Shown here: positions 33,600 through 45,180 of the stretch, piece by piece
Layout: the number at the start of each line of letters is the position of its first letter
How positions within the stretch are numbered: the stretch's first letter is position 1
Source: Pleurodeles waltl
Taxonomy: Eukaryota; Chordata; Amphibia; Caudata; Salamandridae
Length of the DNA: 64,000 nt
Assembly: GCF_031143425.1 (NCBI RefSeq)
Contig: NC_090451.1
Span: forward strand, 661,134,575-661,198,574
Reading direction: 5' to 3'
Translations under genes and position numbers: made by a program
The notes under the pieces: model-generated
Seen by the model: the letters and a program-made list of their open reading frames with translations, nothing else
Databases searched by the model: none
Told to the model about the DNA's origin: nothing

Positions 33600-35599
33600 C
33601 TCATGCCCGATGTTATGGTCTGCCAACGAGGCAAAAAGATTTGGATCCTTCCTGAAACTCGTTAGCTGTGCTCCAAACCTTGTAGAGGTTTGGCAGTTAG
33701 GGCTTCAAGGGGTGGGTTCAGTGGAATGAGTAGCTTGCTGACATTGACCAGTGTCAGTGGGTGCTAGGGTCTCTACCTTGAAACTGCTGGGTTCCTTGCT
33801 GGGGTTGATTTGACTGACCATTTGGGGCACCTTTTCCGAAAGGAACAGTAGGGCTGATTAGGCAAGACAGATAAGCCAGACACAGTGATCTGGCCATGCT
33901 GTTCTTCAACCGCACCAGAGTGGAATATGCCTTATCTTGAAACAGACTGTCCTATCAATGTGCATATTCATAAGGGACGAATAGACAGCACCTGAAAAAA
34001 CAGTTGATTGTTGCCAAGTGTGGAAGCAAAAGACAAAGTTGGTGCCAATGGCTTACCCAATTGGAAGCAGTGGTGTCAAAACCACAACAAATAGTGAACT
34101 TGGCAGCATCTTGGCTGTCCTGCATGGCTCTAGTTAGGGCAGGCCAGAGGTTTTCCAGGACACCTGGAGAAGGTAGCTGGCATTCACAGAGTTGAGGACA
34201 AAACTGTTGGGAAGAAAAGTACCCTTTTCCCAAAGGTCTCCTCTAGTTTGTACTCCCTACCAGGGCTGAGTAGTTGTAAAGCTGCTCAGGTTCATCTTAC
34301 CTGTAGACAGACACCTGCACCACCAAGTTTTCAAGGGAGAGTGCTAAGACAAAAATGCAGGGTGGCCTGGGTTAGAGTGGTGATGTCTCACAATTTAGCA
34401 ATTGACTCGGTGTCAGAGCAAAAACCTGGCCCAGGCCCCGTCCCGGCTCTGGCAACAGTATGTGTAACTCCCTCACTGAAGGGCAAAAAGGGCCCAGTAC
34501 ACGTTTGTACCAGCTGGAGAACTACCATCAAGACATCAGTTTTAACCTCTAAGCTGGAAAACTGGAGGTCAAGAACTTTGGCAGCCATATTCGTATCCAT
34601 TGAGAGAGAGGAGCCCGACTCAAGGGAAGTGTAAACACCATGGGTATCTTTGAGTTCATGGTATCAATTTTCCTTGTGGTATGGTTGATCTATCTCGTCA
34701 GTGGCATCACAGTCACTGTCTGAATCCATACCAAATAAGGAATGGAACATATGTGTCCTTCCTTGTGAAAGAGGTAAGTCAGATGAGCAGTGTGGGTAGC
34801 ACTGCAATGAAAGCTGAGTGCAGTCTCAGTCAGGGTCGTAGTGGCACCAAGTTGAAGTCAGAGGGTAAAATGGGAACCTCGTCCTCTGGCATCAGTGGGG
34901 TTGGCATTGGTGTGAAGCCTCTGGGAACCAGTGTGGACTGTGACAGTCGAGTCGGCAAAGGAGCCAGAGGAGGCCCAGTGATGGATTTGAAGGGTTCAAC
35001 TGGTGCCAAGGACAAACCCAGGGACAGTATCTCAGATGGATAGCTTTTTGGCTTCTTGGGACCCATAGGCACAACAGAGGGTGTTGGTAAGGATCTGAAA
35101 AGTTTAAGCATGACCTCGCGGAGCTCTTCGATCTGCCGCTGGGTCGCAGACAGCCCTGGACACTTGGGTTGTACTTGGACAATTTGTGGGATGGACTCCG
35201 AAGTCGACCAATTTGAGGAGCGAGATCGAGAGGCATGGAGATGCCCTCACACCTTCTCAGGTGAATGTGAGTGGCAGGAAGAGGCCAGGTCCCGCGTGGA
35301 TTTTATATATTTTTCCTTAGACTTACCTGAAGACCTGGGGCGCAATGACAACTGACTTCAGGATCGGGATCCACCCTTCGATTTGGCCAGTCTTGGTGCA
35401 GGATCTTCATGTACTTGACAACACAGAGTTTCGCCTCGTGGACTTAAATGGCCATCGGGTTAATGAATGCGCAGTCTCTGCAGACCTTAGAGTCACGGCT
35501 CGACCCCAAGCACCAGAGGCAAACCTGATGAGGATCGGTCACAGACATATGTTTGTGACAGTCTTTACAGGGCTTCAAATCTACTGTATTAGGAGGTGA
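33600..35599 (-). pseudogene. DIRS-D gag remnant
   Basis: Old remnant of a fourth DIRS element. The start near 35599 reads a Cys-rich N-terminus (LKPCKDCHKHM, DPHQVCLWCLG, VCRDC) closely parallel to DIRS-C. A stop follows about 60 codons later. Near 34150-34060 the block SQDAAKFTICCGFDTT parallels the conserved gag C-terminal region. Many stops and frameshifts lie between. Plus-strand ORFs (34681-35355) are antisense shadows. No RT follows; sequence to 33600 is residual gag or unassigned. Confidence 0.55.
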
Positions 35600-35880
35600 C
35601 ATTTCCGCTGCACACAGATTTTTTTTTTAGATAAATTGTCTCAAGGAGACAACAGGTAGCTCTAGATCCACATCTGGTGGCACAAAAATAAATTAACAAA
35701 CATCAGCACAGAGGAGTGGCGCCTATGTGGGGGCCTACATGTCATTTTGGGAGCAGAATGCCGTTAGTGCGGAGCCACACATCGTCATTCACCAGCACCC
35801 AGTGGTTCTGCTGAAAATGTTTCTGGATCTAGTCTGATACCTAGGGAATATTAGAAAGATAAGGAATCTAACCTGCTGTT
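35600..35880 (-). repeat. DIRS-D 5' terminal region
   Basis: Same position relative to gag as the terminal repeat in the other DIRS copies. Ends near GGAATCTAACCTGCTGTTAG (35863). No partner repeat; boundary approximate. Confidence 0.35.
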
Positions 35881-36705
35881 AGACGTCTCTAGCAGAAATG
35901 TGACTTAGTCACTGTGTCTTTATATCTTTTTAGTGCAAACAATTGCTATGCAATAAAAGCCTCAAGACCCAACCTTTGGACATCAAAACACAAAAATAAA
36001 GCATTATATTTATTTTTGCATTAATGTGTATTTAAAAAAAATGTTGTGTGGGTCACATGGTTAGCAGGTCTGGATGGACACAGAGGAAACGCTACATGAG
36101 ACGCAGGAGAAAATTAAAATAGGCCACATTAAAGCAAGAAGAGTAACATCTCAAGAAGTTAAACAAGGGTGAACCTTCAAGTAATTTAATTTCATTTATT
36201 GTTTTACCTATGCTCTGTTTAAAAATTGTTCTGGCCTTTATTCTAAAATCTAACACACTCACATCACTGAGATGCACACATTAAGTCCCATAGTTTAAAC
36301 AAGTGGTCTGAATACATGTATTTATTCTTAAAACTATGATACTTGTGAAAAAGTGTGTTTTGATTTTTAAAGGTTGGGACTCGAAACTCGTAATGCATGA
36401 CAAAAAATGCTACCAAAAATAAACTAAAAAGTAAAAAAATCGCAGATCAAGGAGCCCTGATTATTCTGTTTCCTGAATGAATGTCCCCTTAGCTACTAAA
36501 TGTACACTAGACTGTTCTTACACAGGGCAGCTATGCCTATAGATGGGTGAGTGTTCTCTAAGCACCACTGAAAACAAATTATAGGGATAATTATTTTGGG
36601 ATACCGTGCACTGATTTTAATATGTACTCTTCCGAGTATGATGTTTAATTTCCTACTTCCATTGGTTAGGGGTAGAATTAGTTCAAACTATAGCCCAGAT
36701 CGCTT
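35881..36705. other. Spacer, no gene seen
   Basis: AT-rich sequence with AATAAA-like stretches at 35950 and 35995 but no ORF or repeat I can name. Confidence 0.5.
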
Positions 36706-36778
36706 TGTTCTAAGTTTGCGCCGATTTTGCATTAAAAAATGACGCAAATGCGGCGCTAAAAAAGTATAAATATGGGCC
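36706..36778. mobile_element. Half of a Harbinger-like MITE
   Basis: AAGTTTGCGCC...GCGCTAAAAAAGTATAAATATGGGCC matches the right half of the MITE at 42416-42559. The left half is missing. It ends at the shared TAA that starts the next MITE. Confidence 0.6.
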
Positions 36779-36781
36779 TAA

Positions 36782-37696
36782 GGCCCATATTTATACTTTT
36801 TGACGCAAAACTGCGCATAGCAGTTTTGCGTCAAAAAAATTAGCGCCGGCTAACGCCATTCTGAAGCGCCATGCGGGCGCCGTATTTATTGAATGACGCT
36901 AGCCGGCGTTAGCCGCCGGCGCCGTCTGGTGTGCGTTGAAAAAAACTACGTACACCAGGCAGCGCCGGCGTATGGGGAAAATGGCGTATGGGCGTCCACA
37001 AATGGTGCAAGTCAGGCTGAGGCAAAAAAATCGCCTCAACCCGATTTGCGCCATTTTTTTACGACGCCCAACCCCCATTGAAATGACTCCTGTCTTAGCA
37101 AAGACAGGAGTCATGCCCCCTTGCCCAATGGCCATGCCCAGGGGACTTCTGTCCCCTGGGCATGGTCATTGGGCATAGTGGCATGTAGGGGGGCACAAAT
37201 CAGGCCCCCTATGCCACAAAAAAAATTAAATAAAAATACTTACCTGAACTTACCTTAATGTCCCTGGGGTGGGTCCCTCCATCCTTGGGTGTCCTCCTGG
37301 GGTGGGCAAGGGTGGCAGGGGGTGTCCCTGGGGGCAGGGGAGGGCACCTCTGGGCTCATTCTGAGCCCACAGGTCCCTTAACGCCTGCCCTGACCCAGGC
37401 GCTAAAATCCAGCGCTAATGCGGGTTTTTTAGACCCGCCCACTCCCGGGCGTGATTTTTGCCTGGGAGTATAAATCCCACGCACATGCCTCGGAGTCGAT
37501 TTTTTAGACGGGAACGCCTACCTTGCATATAATTAACGCAAAGTAGGTGTCCACACTAAAAAATGACGCTATCTCCATGGACTTTGGCGCTAGACGCGTC
37601 TAACGCCAAAGTATAAATAAGGAGTTAGTTTTGCGTCGAAATTGCGTCAAAAAAAAACGACGCAATTTCGGCGCAAACGGAGTATAAATATGCCCC
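36782..37696. mobile_element. Non-autonomous Harbinger-like DNA transposon, 915 bp, TAA TSD
   Basis: Inverted ends GGCCCATATTTATACTTTTT (36782) and GTATAAATATGCCCC (37682-37696). The 3-bp duplication TAA is at 36779-36781 and 37697-37699, the PIF/Harbinger target pattern. The interior is full of GACGCAA, GCGCC and GCGTTA motifs and has an inner inverted repeat (AGACAGGAGTCAT region 37090-37115). No transposase ORF. The short ORFs here are accidental. Confidence 0.75.
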
Positions 37697-37699
37697 TAA

Positions 37700-39714
37700 A
37701 TGTCTTGTTATATGCAGATTGTAAACGGTATGCTTCATTTCTGCAGATTTTTGACCTTTTGGAAATTATTTTTAAGACGTCCTATCTTAGGCTGAAGATC
37801 CACTAAGAAAGAAAGCTTGTTGAAAAAACAGAAAAGGGAAGAATGACCTAGGACAAGGAGGAGCTTCGACAGTAGGAAATATTACGATTTGCTAACAACA
37901 TTCAGGCACTGACTGAGGTACTCATACATTTCAATTACTGCTCTGCTGAGCTGTACATTGGCTGGAGCTGTGTGTACCATTAGTGATGAAGTAAGGATGC
38001 TGTGGGGCTCTGCTGCAGGCAAGGTACATCAGCTTATGACGTGTGTGCCACGAGGACCAGAAACCCTTCATATTACAAAAACTATGTTCCCTAAACATTT
38101 AGAGTTACACATATATTGATGTATTGTATTATTATTTCTTGCACTGGTTTAACTTAATATGATTTTCCACCACTGTATTAATATCTTACCTTTTTTTAAC
38201 TCCTGAAGAAATGTAATGGCATTTCTGCATATTTTTTATATTTTTCTTCAGATTTGCATTGCGCTTGCGTGCTGTAATTGGCATTATCATTTCCCCAGGC
38301 TTAAAGAGGGAGTGAAAATAACATCACAGGCCGTGAAACCGACTCTAATTACATTACAGGAAGTGACATTACAGGAAATTACACCACAAGGCTCCAATCC
38401 CTTGCCCACTAGTAACTGTACCTTTTTTTTGGTCAGCCAATCTTTGTTGAAGGTTTGACAGAATGCTACTCGTCAGGTTGTATGGTATGTTTCGAAACCT
38501 TACGGCTGCCTCAAAGCACTCTGGAAAGATATGAATGATGAAAAGGACGGATTAGGTGAGAGGGAATGGTGAGGCAGCCTGGTTAATAAACAATATTTTA
38601 TAAAAGAACAGATCTACCTCTTAAAACGAATAAACGTTGAAATCACACTTTAAAGCACACTAGTCAGATTACTTAGCTCAAATATATTTATTTATTGGTA
38701 GTGTGTTGTCTTCCATGGGCTTGTTTCACCAGCAGGTATTATTGCTCTTTACAAAGAGCCGTAACTACACGTCAGGTATTTTAGCCTAATAAAATGAAGG
38801 TCACCTTGTTGGTGGCTGGAAGGACCAAAAAAGGTAGGAGAGCTGACCAAGAGTTAACAGAGAATAACTCGGTGGGAACAGCAAACATTTCAGGTACCGA
38901 AAAAGACTAAAGTTAATTTAAATAGCATTCGATGTCTTAGCCCTAAAATGAGAGGTCATTTCATCACTGGATGGAATACTGTGAACACGTTGGTCTTTAG
39001 TCTTCCTAGATAAAAGGATGACTGATGATATTCTTAATCGGATCGGAAGGGTTCAAAGGAGTTACAGGGCAGTCCAGAGGAGTAATAAAAAGTAACAGTG
39101 ACACAATTGTTACTTCAGTCTTGGAGCATTATAAGCCAACTCTGGCATGAAACAAGACATTCTGTACCAATACTGAACACCCTTGATCTAGGTAATGATA
39201 AATTAAAGGCATGGTGGGGAGTTTCAGTTACTCCTCTTTCATACCATACAATTAAGTGTTTTCCAGCCCATAACCCCCGTGTGCTGGATATATTATGACT
39301 AATCAAATTGCTGGCTGTGCTCCAATGCACATCACTAATTATTGGTGCTCAAAGCGCCATGGTGCAATACGGATGAGGAGGAGGAGGGTCTACACCAGGG
39401 TTGATCCAAATGCTTTTTTGACTTGGCAGCCTGAGCACCAAGTCACCGCATGGATGTCTGTGCCCAAGTAAACATCTAGTGAGATAACAGGCTTATCGAG
39501 CAGGTAGTGTACAGGACCTCCTACCAGCAGAGTAACAGTCTAAAGCGGGAAAGGATCAATTTCAGGTGATGCGGCTCATAGACAGTGAGACAGGCCTTAA
39601 CAAGTAAAGACCTAGTTAATGGTGCTTGTGGAGTCATGATTCATTTCTTAGCTCCAAATCCAGAGTCAGAACCACTTAGACAGAGATGCAACAAACATCT
39701 TACATGGTAACAAG
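37700..39714. other. Spacer, no gene seen
   Basis: Mostly AT-rich, apparently unique. A short array of ACAGGAARTKACA-like motifs (38350-38390) is the only local repetition. ORFs up to 80 aa have no recognisable domain. Confidence 0.5.
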
Positions 39715-40150
39715 TGGCCTCACTTTATGTTATGTTATGATTGTTTCTATAGCGCTTCAACTGCCCGAAGGCCTCGTAGCGCTTATATTGCAGGCAAAAT
39801 CGCAGAAACACACAACACCACTTAAGTTCAGGCTCCGAATAACCATTTTTCAGGGTTTTTCAGAATGTAATTTCCTGAGAGCTTGCTCGAATATTAATAG
39901 GCAGACTGTTCCAGAGTTTCGCTCCTTGATGGGACAAGGATCTTCTTCCCCATCTCGCTTTCCTCACTAAAGGAACATTCGCTAGGATGGCAGAGGAAGA
40001 TCTAAGTTGTCTACTTGGTGCATAAAAAGTGGCTAGAGGTCTGACCATCTCAGGACCAAGGTTATGTAATGCTCTGTACATATAACATAGGGTCTTGAAT
40101 TGAATTATCTTGGCAACAGGGAGCCAGTGTAATGAGGAAATTCCATTACG
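39715..40150 (-). pseudogene. LINE (CR1/L2-like) ORF2 C-terminus and 3' tail
   Basis: The minus strand reads YRALHNLGPEMV, then SHQGAKLWNSLPINIRAS at about 39890. This is the 'LWNSLP' signature at the end of non-LTR retrotransposon ORF2 proteins. The 3' tail (39715-39790, CTATAGCGCTTCAACTGCCC) looks like a LINE 3' end. Only the last ~100 codons remain, a typical 5'-truncated insertion. Confidence 0.6.
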
Positions 40151-40310
40151 TATAGACTGATGATGACTTCATGATGAAATTGGAAGAAAATGTGGTATCA
40201 TTAGCACTGCAGTATGCTGTTGAGGGCTGTACCAGTTGATATATGTCCTAAGCCACGTGGATTGGGTCTGTAACAAGGGAGAGGGTCAAACTGCTACAGT
40301 CTGAGCCAGT

Positions 40311-40653
40311 GGCGGCTCGAGAGAGGGAAAAGGAGCAGGACAGCGCATGGCGGGGGGAAGAAAACACAAAATATAATCATTATTTAAAAAATAAAATACC
40401 TTTCCTCGGTCCTCGACTGCAGTGCAGGCACAGGCTCCAAGCCTGCTCTGCTTCCAATCCTAACACTGCTTTCATGCTGCTGGCAGCATGAAAGCAACGT
40501 TAGAATTGGACGGAGTGCCCAACCAGGGCGCTCGGAGGCAGAGTGAAAGTCTCTGTCTGCTGTCTCCAACCCAGCCATGCAGTGCCTGTGTGGCTGGGTT
40601 GGAGAGAGACCAGTACGCATGTGTGTTTGCCCGGCGCAAGACGGGCATCCAAA
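40311..40653 (+). repeat. Short interspersed repeat fragment, hAT-like left end
   Basis: Begins CAGTGGCGGCTCG, like the terminus of many hAT-derived MITEs. Contains imperfect inverted copies around the GCTGGCAGCATGAAAG block and the CAACCCAGCCATGCA block. The right end is missing where the LTR at 40654 begins, so identity is tentative. Confidence 0.35.
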
Positions 40654-42305
40654 CATGTTGGAAGCTGGCCTGGTGTGTGGTGAGCATCTATGGTGTTATC
40701 ACCTTATACCAGGTCCAGGTATCCCCTATTACTGAGGTGTACACAGCGTCTAGGAAGCCAGGGCTCTCTAGAGGTAGCTGTGGATGAGCAGCCAAGACTT
40801 ATCCAGGAGACATGCAAAGATTATGCAATCACACTACAGTCACACAGCGCTTACACACTGAAATAGCCACACAGTGTTACACAAATAAAGGTACTTTATT
40901 ATAATAACAAAAATACTAAAATACTGAATAGGCAATAATCCAATAAGAAATAAGTAAAAACACTATTATGTACACCCTAGAAGTCAGTGATTAGCATAGA
41001 AAGCAATAGCAAATAGTAAAAACAGTAGCAAATAGTGAAGGCCCTGGGGGAGACCAAAGCATATACTAAGTAAGTGGAATGCCAAAGGCAATCCTCCACC
41101 CAAGAAGTGGAATCAGTAGAGGGAAGCTGGAGGAAAGAGGAACCCCAAAAGTTAAGAACCAGGGTGCCCACAAGCGACCAGGAGAGAAAAGGTAAGGACC
41201 TGTTTTTTCCCCAAACCCACAGGAGAACTTTGGAAAAGGACTGTGCAAGACCCAGGCAAGACTGGAATAAACCAAAGGTGGATCCTGACAGAAGAGGACC
41301 TGCAAAAGAAGGGGACCAGGTCCAGTGTGAGTTGGGGTGTTTGGCTGTGGCTGGAGCCATTACCCAACCTTCTGTGGATGCAGCACCAGGTCGACAGTGG
41401 ATGAAGAAATTCAGTAGTGCAACTTAGGAGCAGAAAAGGAGTTCCAGAAGTGATGCAAGTAATGTCCCACGTCGGCAGTCATGATGCAATCAGTCAGTGG
41501 TGCTGGAAAACCACCAACATGCCTTGGCAAATGCAAGAGTCAGATCAGAAGGTTGCAGTCACTTGCATCACTTCTAGAACTCCTATTCTGTTCCTGGGCT
41601 GCAGTTCTGACTTTTTTAATCCACCGTCAACCTGGTCCTGGACTTGGTCCCCTTCTTTTGCAGGTCCTCTTCTGTCAGGGTCTACCTTTGGTTTATTCCA
41701 GTCTTGTCTGGGACTTGCACAGTCCTTTTCCAAAGTACTCCTGTGGGTTTGGGGGAAAACAGGTATTTACCTCTTCTCTCCTGGTCGCTGGGGGGCACCC
41801 TGTAGTTACCTTTTGGTGTTCCTAGTTCCTCCAGCTCCCCTCTACTGATTCCACTTCCTTTGGTGCGGGACTGCTTTTCACATTCCACTTACTTAGTATA
41901 TGGTTTAGTCTCTCCCTAGGGCCTTCACTATTTGCTATTGTTTTTACTATTTGCTATTGCTTTCTATGCTAATCACTGATGTCTAAGGTGTACATAATAG
42001 TGTGTTTACTCACCTCTTAGTGGAGTATTTCAAATACAGTAGTTTAGTGTTTGTGTTACTACAATAAAGCACCTTCAGTTTTGTAAAACTGTGGTTGTTT
42101 CATGTGTGTAAGTGCTGTGTGACTGTAGTGGTATTGCATAAACTTTGCATGTCTCCTAGATAAGTCTTGGCTGCTCGTCCACAGCTACCTCTAGAAAAAC
42201 CTAGCTTCCTTAGCACTGTCTATACATCACTAACAGGTGATACCTAGACCTGGTATAAGGGGATAATACCATAGATGCTCACCACACACCAGGCTAGCTT
42301 CCTAC
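40654..42305 (+). repeat. Gypsy 5' LTR with palindromic structure
   Basis: Starts TGTTGGAAGCTGGCCTGG and ends GCTAGCTTCCTACA. The left arm (about 40654-41461) is the near-complete reverse complement of the right arm (about 41558-42305), around a spacer of about 95 bp. The left arm has an extra ~60 bp near 41335. The element leader (TTGGTGGTGCAGCGG) starts directly at 42306, where a primer-binding site is expected. ORFs inside are mirror-image artefacts. Confidence 0.75.
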
Positions 42306-42415
42306 ATTGGTGGTGCAGCGGAGGGATAAGACACTTGCAAGTGCCTTACCACTCTTTCACTGGTTACGTTCCACAGGAAAGACCATTACAAGATGCTAGG
42401 TACACACTACACTTA

Positions 42416-42559
42416 GGCCCATATTTATACTTTTTTAGCGCCGCATTTGCGTCATTCCTTGACGCAAAAGCGGCGCAAACGTGCAAAAATACGACTATTT
42501 TGTAAGTTTGCGCCATTTTTGCGTCAAAATGCTGCGCTAAAAAAGTATAAATATGGGCC
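42416..42559. mobile_element. Palindromic Harbinger-like MITE, 144 bp
   Basis: Ends GGCCCATATTTATACTTTTT and AAAAAGTATAAATATGGGCC are exact inverse repeats. Flanks are TTA (42413-42415) and TCA (42560-42562), a 3-bp duplication with one change. Inserted in the untranslated leader of the Gypsy element. Confidence 0.8.
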
Positions 42560-43978
42560 TCAGTTGTTAGAATTTCTATTCGCCTAAGTTTGGGTAAGCT
42601 AGGGGTCTAGCATAGCACTTGCTCTAAACTTCTCTGAGGGCCTAGTTGTTAGAGTAGTTAGGTACACGAACACCACTCTAGCAAGAAAATGTCTTCAGTA
42701 GAACCCAACTCTCAGACCCCAGACTCTCACTATGAGAGTCTCACCTTCCAAGAGCTTAGGGAGATGTGTGCCAGTAGAAAACTTAAGACAGGGAGAATTC
42801 ACAGTACAATTCTACTTGTTGGCTTACTTCTAGCTTACTAGGACAATGCTGGCAGCCAGGAGGAGGAAGAAGTAGAAACTGACCCTCCAGTCCTAAACAG
42901 GGTAGATTTAGGCTACACTGGGGAGGGTCAGGAGGAACCTGGCAACCACCACAGCCCTGTTAGGAGCACTGCAGGTAGTGAGAATGGGGCAATTCCAGTA
43001 GGCCCACCCTTACTCTTAGAGGGTTGGTAGGGAAAGTTCCCAGGAAGAGGGATAGATCCTCCTCTGTGCATTCCCCTGTCTCCTGAGGAAACCCACTGCT
43101 CCACCTCAGGGGTAGAGCCCTTAGACAGGGAGCTTAGGAAACTGAGGTTGGAGGAGGCCAGCTGAGGCTGCAGCAGCAACAGCTGGCCCTAGATAGGGAG
43201 ACATTGGCAGTGGGGAGGGAAAGACAAGGTTTGGGGTTAGCACCCCATGGTGGCAGCAATTTGAGCTTTAGAGACAACAGAATCAGGGAGGAATCTTAGG
43301 AATCTAGGAACCTGAGCGAGATAGTTCCACCTTACAAGGTGGGAGATGACATCTACAAATGGTTCACTGCTTTGGAGAGGGCCCATAAAGTTTGGAAGGT
43401 CCCTCAAAGGCAGTGGGCAGAAATCTTGTGGCTCTCCTCTGACAAAGGAAAAGACAAACTCCTCACTGTCAGAGACGAAGATGCAGACAATTATACAGCT
43501 TTAAACGGTGCACTGTAATGTGTTTTTTTTGTGTGACCACTGAACAATACAGAATTAAGTTCAGGGAAAGCAAGAAGGAGTCCTCCCAAGATTGGGTAGA
43601 TTTTGTGGACTGTTCTGTGAAGGTTCTGGGAGTCTGGTTGCATAGGAGCAAAGTAAGTGACTACCAGCGCATATACAATCTAATTCTGAGAGAGTACATT
43701 TTGAACAACTGTATATCTGATCAGCTACATCAGTAACTGGTGGACTCTGATCTGGCCTCTCCCCAAGAATTGGGAAAGAAGGCTGACAAGTGGGTCTGCA
43801 TCAGCGTGAGTAGGAAATCTCACTCAGAGAGTGACCATATGAAGAAGGAAACAGGTAAGCATCAGGATAAAGTTTGGGGACAAAGATAAAAGTAAAGAGT
43901 GTTCATCAGTCCCACAGAACAAATTCCTCTGGGGATAGGAATAAACTCTCATCCTCCAACTTTAACCCCTTGTACGCC

Positions 43979-44044
43979 ATGGATGTAATGGTTACGTCCA
44001 TAGCTGCACCTGTGAGGCGCCATGGACGTAACCATTACATCCAT
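43979..44044. repeat. Subterminal perfect inverted repeat of piggyBac
   Basis: Arms 43979-44001 and 44022-44044 are perfect 23-bp reverse complements (ATGGATGTAATGG... and ...CCATTACATCCAT) around a 20-bp loop, only 13 bp inside the TTAA. Could be a transposase-binding site pair. Confidence 0.85.
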
Positions 44045-44341
44045 TGAACAGCCCTCGGGAGAAGCGCTATCACTCCCCCCGAGGGCCAAACAGGTCAGGG
44101 CTGGAAGGGGAATCCCTTCCACCCCACGTCCCCCCCAACCCCCCATGACGTCAGCGTGCAATCGCACACTGACATCATGAAAGGGAGGAAAGACGCATTG
44201 GAAGCCATTTGCTTCCAGCGCGTCGTCAGGAAAGGAGGTAAGTTTTACCTCGGGAGGATCCCTGTGAAAGAGCCATCGAGGGAAAGGAAAGCATGAAGAC
44301 GACAGGGATTTTTTTTTTCTCTATTTTTTTGGGTTGGGGGC

Positions 44342-44700
44342 TGCCCCCTTGAGCAAGGGTCACCCCCACGGGGCAAAAAGTACTATTGGGCAGTTCTGCC
44401 CCCTTGGGGGGCAGATCGGCCTATTTTAGTTTTCTGGCCCATCTGCCCTCAAGGGGGGCAGAATCCACTTTGCGCCAGGGATCATGTGTGTGTTTTGTGT
44501 TTGGGGGGGGGGGGGGGGGGGGGTGGCCCCTTGGGCAAGGGTCGCCCTCCAAAGGGGGCAATATATTCTATGGCATTTCTGCCCCCTTTGGCGCAGATTG
44601 GCCTATTTTGTTTAGGCCCATCTGCCCCCAAGAAGAGAACACTAGACACAAGGGAAAATTTTTAAATGGTTGGTGGCGAGGTGTTTGTAAACTGGCGAAG
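44342..44700 (+). repeat. 182-bp direct duplication with a 21-nt G run
   Basis: GCCCCCTTGAGCAAGGGTC (44342) recurs as GGCCCCTTGGGCAAGGGTC (44523), and GCAGATCGGCCTATTTT (44411) as GCAGATTGGCCTATTTT (44593). The period is 182 bp. Between them is an uninterrupted run of 21 G at 44503-44523. Confidence 0.75.
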
Positions 44701-45180
44701 TATTTGCATTTATGATAATAACAGTTTATTTCTTCTTTTTATTCTAGTTCAAAGCTTTTGTTTCCTTTGCTGTGGCTTGTTGCAGTTTTGGCAGTGGTTG
44801 TCCTGCGGTATGTGTAGTTGCATGCTTTAGGTAAGTAATTAAATTTACTCCAACGGAGTATTGTTGCCATGCATGAATGACATGTTTGTAAGTGGTGTGC
44901 TGAATGCAGGATTATGTGTAAAATTGTCTTTAGATTTATGCACAATGATTATTGTGTTGTCTTATGTCTAATTTGCTTTGTTTCTCTTTTTAGTGGGATA
45001 TCATTGGTGATTGATGTGTAGAGTAGTTGCTGGTGAGTCAAGTTTTTTCAGGCAAGTGAGCGGTATAGTTTTTGAGTTCATAACTCTTAATGATAAAGCT
45101 ACACTTTGTTTGTTACTTATCTTACTCAGTGCTGGTTGTTGGGGGTGCATTTGTCCAGTTTATTTTTGTAGGAAGGATCA

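Noticed and set aside
34681..35355. Plus-strand ORFs of 115-120 aa
   Set aside because: Antisense to a decayed DIRS gag; the Cys-rich gag N-terminus on the minus strand explains the region.
41066..41888. Pairs of ORFs with similar peptides on both strands
   Set aside because: Mirror products of the palindromic LTR, not genes.
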